13,537 nt of DNA from UBA830 sp036339975 (GTDB lineage: Bacteria > Pseudomonadota > Alphaproteobacteria > MPNO01 > UBA830): NCBI GenBank assembly GCA_036339975.1, contig JAYYZV010000016.1, forward strand, positions 1 to 13,537, in the 5' to 3' direction. Position numbers and translations under genes: made by a program. The notes under the pieces were generated by a model. It saw nothing but the letters and a program-made list of their open reading frames with translations. It searched no databases and had not been told where the DNA came from. Shown one piece after another: positions 13,501 to 13,537 of the stretch (positions are counted from its first letter, which is position 1; every line of letters begins with the position of its first letter).

Positions 13501-13537
13501 AGGCAATCACCCCAGCTGACCAATCCGGTCCGGCTTG

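Noticed and set aside
13507..13537. Possible C-terminal end of another minus-strand gene at the right edge
   Set aside because: All three minus-strand frames are open for about ten codons here, so the true one cannot be told from 30 bases.

Overview
The window looks like a piece of accessory DNA from a proteobacterium, most likely an alphaproteobacterium. The clues are family content: a YbfB/YjiJ-type MFS carrier, a choline-dehydrogenase-like GMC flavoenzyme, a BASS symporter, a GAF-adenylate cyclase, a CoxM-like FAD subunit and an N-carbamoylsarcosine-amidase-like cysteine hydrolase. Taxonomy is inference only; there is no rRNA, tRNA or ribosomal gene to anchor it. I found no CRISPR array, tRNA, rRNA or intact transposase.

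Left part (1-3859): a possible C-terminal end of an unnamed gene (1-84), an MFS exporter (+), a convergent GMC oxidoreductase (-), and, divergent from the GMC gene, a small protein of the deazaflavin (F420)-dependent nitroreductase/DDN type (+). Middle part (4028-10778): an orphan CDP-paratose 2-epimerase-like sugar nucleotide epimerase (-), a bile acid:sodium symporter family carrier (+), then five minus-strand reading frames. In the direction of transcription these are an exported M23 peptidase (10778), an exported amidohydrolase-fold protein with an altered metal site (9818), a truncated NMT1/THI5-like solute-binding protein (8599), a GAF-class III adenylate cyclase (8388), and an unrecognised 169-aa protein with a six-proline run (7039). 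The binding-protein fragment ends 4 bases before the cyclase reading frame, which looks like a recombination scar.

Right part (10993-13537, all minus strand) is visibly richer in G+C and resembles a catabolic region. In order of transcription it holds a 52-codon frame, a cysteine hydrolase of the isochorismatase superfamily with its full D-K-C triad, a molybdenum-hydroxylase FAD subunit cut off before its C-terminal domain, and a Flavodoxin_2 quinone/NAD(P)H oxidoreductase. The broken FAD subunit has no partner subunits in view.

I do not see one coherent new multi-gene system. The most promising leads are the minus-strand block 6530-10778 (exported peptidase, degenerate amidohydrolase, scar, cyclase and unknown protein), a possible tiny membrane peptide behind a perfect palindrome at 6333-6455, and a compound inverted repeat in the leader of the cysteine hydrolase (13280-13413). 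Gene remnants at 8393-8599 and 11856-12464, together with the change in base composition near 10.98 kb, suggest that the locus has been rearranged.
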